Source: Vreelandella boliviensis LC1 (GTDB taxonomy: Bacteria; Pseudomonadota; Gammaproteobacteria; Pseudomonadales; Halomonadaceae). From it: a DNA stretch of 45,671 nucleotides. The stretch lies in assembly GCF_000236035.1 (NCBI RefSeq), contig NZ_JH393258.1:271076-316746 (forward strand), in the 5' to 3' direction. This document shows positions 43,245 to 45,671 of this stretch, piece after piece. The notes below the pieces were generated by a model. The model was not told the DNA's origin, made no database searches, and was given only the letters and a program-made list of their open reading frames with translations. Positions within the stretch are counted from its first letter, which is position 1. Every line of letters begins with the position of its first letter. A program made the position numbers and the translations under genes.

Positions 43245-45671
43245 CTAAACGCTAGTGATCTCTTGCCAGCGCTTCTCCAATCGTTTTACCGACACCACCA
43301 TGCTAGTACCCAACTGCTGAGCGAATAGCGACACCCTAAGCTCTTGCAACCACCAGCCAAAAGCGACCAGTTCTGGGTCTTCCACCCGCCCGCGGCGCTC
43401 ACTTTCGCGGCGGGCATCAAAGCGCGCCTCTAATGCCTGGACATCTTGCATCATCATTTGATCGCGGCCACGTTCACGGGCGGCTTTTTCAAGCCGAATA
43501 AGCGCCGCCTCGGTATAGCGCGGGTATTCATCTAGCCATGCGCCTGCATCACGGATAAAGCCTGGGTAGACCAAACGCTGCATCTGCGCGCTAACATCGC
43601 TGTACACCAACGCCAGCGCAAAATTAAGCTTCCCTTTGAGCACCTTACTGACCGCCAGATGGCCTTTTAGCGCGACCTCTACGCGTGCCAAGAGCGCTTT
43701 CGCTTCGTCAACGAGTTGGCTCTGAGTAGCGTTTAGGCGCTGGCTGAACTCTCCTTCTGAGCGCGGCAGAGGGTGCTGGGCGACCACTTGGGTAAATACC
43801 GCCAGCAGCAGATCGTCAATTAAGGCTTGCTTGCTGCCCACTTTGGCAAACAGCAGCGCGCACTTCTCGACACCCGGCAGTTGCTTAATCGCTTTTACCT
43901 GTTCGGGTAGCTTGGCAATGCCAAGCCGGGCGATGCCTTCCTGGTGAGCGGCATCAGCTTTTGCCGGGTGGTCAAACAGCGCCACCTTGAACTCGCGGGC
44001 GTCAGCTGCAACGTCAGCAACAACCAAGGCAGGGTACGCCTCTACGCGGATGCCTGCCTGGGTGGTAACACGCGAAGCAGGCAGCGGCGTTTTGGGTAAC
44101 CCGGCAACGGCAGGTTCATGGCTAACCTGCTCGGCCAGCGCCTGAGCGCCTGCGCTGGCAGCGGCTTCAAAGCGCTGTTCCAAGGCGCGTAGATCACGCC
44201 CCTGCCCCAAGGTTTTACCTGTGTGGCCAACAACGCGAATATTCATGATCAAATGCCGCTCAAGCAAATCCAGGCGCCAGTCGTCAGGATGCACCCGCGT
44301 CGATGTTCGGCGGCGAATAAACTCCCCCAGCGCCTCAGTTAACGGGCGCTGATCGGGTACCAGGGTTTCCAGCGCAGCATCGACCCAATCGGGAATCGGC
44401 ACCACCTGGCGGCGAATACTTTTCGGCAGTGATTTCAACAGCGCAATACACTTTTCACGCAGTAGCCCAGGCACCAGCCATTCCAGCGCATGCACCGGCA
44501 CCTGGGGCAGCATGGCAGCGGGAACGGTCAGCGTAACACCGTCGTCTTCGGCCTCCGGGTCAAAGTGGTAGCTGACCGGATACGCAACGCCCGCCAAAAC
44601 GAGATGATCGGGGTACTGCGCCTGAGTGACGTCATCCGCATCCCGCGCCTTCAGCGAATCAATATCGAAGTGCAGTAATTGCGGGTCTTGCTGTTCGGCC
44701 TGTTTACGCCAGTGCTCAAAGCCCTTGCCGTTGACGATTTCAGCCGGAATGCGCTGGTCGTAAAAATCATACAGGGTGTCTTCATCGACCAGAATATCCC
44801 GCCGCCGAGCGCGATCTTCCAAAGCTTCGACTTCGTCGATCAGTGCGCGGTTATGCGCAAAGAAGGCACCTTTGGTTTGAAACTCCCCTTCCACCAGGGC
44901 ACGGCGAATAAACAGCTCTCGGGATTCCTGGGGAGCGATTGGCCCGTAATGTACCCGGCGGCGCGCCACAATCGGCAGACCAAACAGCGTGACCTGTTCA
45001 AAGGCCACTACCTGGGCACGTTTCATTTCCCAATGGGGTTCGCTGTAGCTGCGCTTAACCAAATGCTGCGCCTGGGGTTCGATCCACTGGGGGTCGATTT
45101 TGGCCACGGTGCGGGCAAACAGTTTGGATGTTTCCACCATCTCAAACGCCATGATCCACTTGGGCGATTTCTTGGCCAACCCAGAGCCAGGGTGAATCAT
45201 AAATTTACGATTGCGGGCGCCGAGATATTCGCGGTTCTCCACCAGCGTGCCCAGGTTGGATAGCAGCCCTGAAAGCAGCGCCTGATGCACCTTGCCCGAG
45301 GTTTTACGCCGTGTTTGGCGCGCCTGCTCTTCGCTCTCGTCGTCATTGCGGGGCGGCGGCGGGGGCACCTCAATGTCCATATCGCGCAGCAGCTGGCGCA
45401 ATTGACGGAAGGTGTCGTGCCACTCACGCATGCGCAGGTAGTTAATGTAGTGCTCGCGGCACCAGCGGCGCAGCTGATTGCCCGACAGCGCCTCGCGGGC
45501 ATTCTCAATACCGTGCCACAGGTTCAACAAAGCCACAAAATCAGAATCCGGGTCGTGCCAGCGCTGGTGAGCTTGATCAGCCGCTTGGCGTTTATCCGCC
45601 GGTCGGTCGCGCGGATCTTGAATCGCCAGTGCCGAGACCACAATCAACACGTCGCGCAGGCTGCCGACGTC
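43245..45671 (-). CDS. hrpA: ATP-dependent RNA helicase HrpA, 5' part outside window
   Basis: The frame stays open to the right edge, so this is the C-terminal ~808 residues of HrpA (full length near 1,300). The helicase core lies outside; the visible part starts at the ratchet-domain motif SALAIQDPRDRP. It continues through the long HrpA-specific C-terminal region (DUF3418-type; VEGEFQTKGAFFAHNRALI, PVSYHFDPEAEDDGVTLTVP). HrpA rescues stalled ribosomes and remodels RNA. No frame break is seen. Confidence 0.93.
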   Translation of the reverse strand, partial: DVGSLRDVLIVVSALAIQDPRDRPADKRQAADQAHQRWHDPDSDFVALLNLWHGIENAREALSGNQLRRWCREHYINYLRMREWHDTFRQLRQLLRDMDIEVPPPPPRNDDESEEQARQTRRKTSGKVHQALLSGLLSNLGTLVENREYLGARNRKFMIHPGSGLAKKSPKWIMAFEMVETSKLFARTVAKIDPQWIEPQAQHLVKRSYSEPHWEMKRAQVVAFEQVTLFGLPIVARRRVHYGPIAPQESRELFIRRALVEGEFQTKGAFFAHNRALIDEVEALEDRARRRDILVDEDTLYDFYDQRIPAEIVNGKGFEHWRKQAEQQDPQLLHFDIDSLKARDADDVTQAQYPDHLVLAGVAYPVSYHFDPEAEDDGVTLTVPAAMLPQVPVHALEWLVPGLLREKCIALLKSLPKSIRRQVVPIPDWVDAALETLVPDQRPLTEALGEFIRRRTSTRVHPDDWRLDLLERHLIMNIRVVGHTGKTLGQGRDLRALEQRFEAAASAGAQALAEQVSHEPAVAGLPKTPLPASRVTTQAGIRVEAYPALVVADVAADAREFKVALFDHPAKADAAHQEGIARLGIAKLPEQVKAIKQLPGVEKCALLFAKVGSKQALIDDLLLAVFTQVVAQHPLPRSEGEFSQRLNATQSQLVDEAKALLARVEVALKGHLAVSKVLKGKLNFALALVYSDVSAQMQRLVYPGFIRDAGAWLDEYPRYTEAALIRLEKAARERGRDQMMMQDVQALEARFDARRESERRGRVEDPELVAFGWWLQELRVSLFAQQLGTSMVVSVKRLEKRWQEITSV

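Overview
The window reads as a chromosomal stretch of a gammaproteobacterium, most likely a halophilic or alkaliphilic Halomonas-type organism. I infer this from the housekeeping genes at the right end (HrpA helicase, MlaA lipoprotein, a long FabH-like synthase, large PstA/PstC), from the acidic protein tails, and from an arsenic gene set of the kind known in soda-lake and saline isolates. No taxonomic search was possible. The dominant theme is arsenic and phosphate.

Left part (1-3.2 kb, + strand): the end of a thiolase gene, overlapped by a Cys-rich ECF sigma factor, then a two-gene permease/thioredoxin-like unit and, past a hairpin, a small CC/Se-motif protein. Next (3.3-8.5 kb, - strand) is an ABC importer of the 'iron/AfuABC' type with an inositol-monophosphatase-like enzyme. 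It sits behind a Pho-box-like array, which points to a phosphorylated substrate. A GmhA isomerase and a GNAT acetyltransferase follow in an AT-richer patch.

Arsenic core (10.3-32.5 kb): aioB-aioA encode aerobic arsenite oxidase. A graveyard (13.4-17.3 kb) holds a broken nifJ, a broken FAD monooxygenase of ArsO type joined to the tail of a CDF transporter, and fragments of other genes, with an intact CDF transporter and class II glutamine amidotransferase among them. Then come a thioredoxin-type arsC (Cys10/82/89), a DUF3422 gene, and a complete arxB2-A-B1-C-D operon for anaerobic arsenite oxidation. The arx operon has an ANR/FNR-like box in front and a SlyD-like FKBP gene behind. After it come a Cys-rich permease divergent from an arsR gene, and an operon encoding GAPDH, ArsJ and a second MFS protein (arsenate exported as 1-arseno-3-phosphoglycerate).

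Phosphate and right flank (32.6-45.7 kb, - strand): pstS-pstC-pstA-pstB has two Pho boxes, an internal hairpin and a good terminator. A TauE/SafE protein, a Bcr/CflA exporter, a four-gene run (KAS III, MlaA, PP2C regulator, STAS protein) and the 3' part of hrpA complete the window.

Working model: arsenite is oxidised in the periplasm by Aio when oxygen is present and by Arx when it is not. The arsenate produced is kept out by high-affinity phosphate uptake or, once inside, exported by GAPDH/ArsJ, or reduced by ArsC with the arsenite then exported. The least expected signals are the co-location of aio and arx, a Shine-Dalgarno/hairpin/start arrangement at arxD, the Pho-box-like array before the supposed iron transporter, and the paired operators and tandem repeats around arsR.
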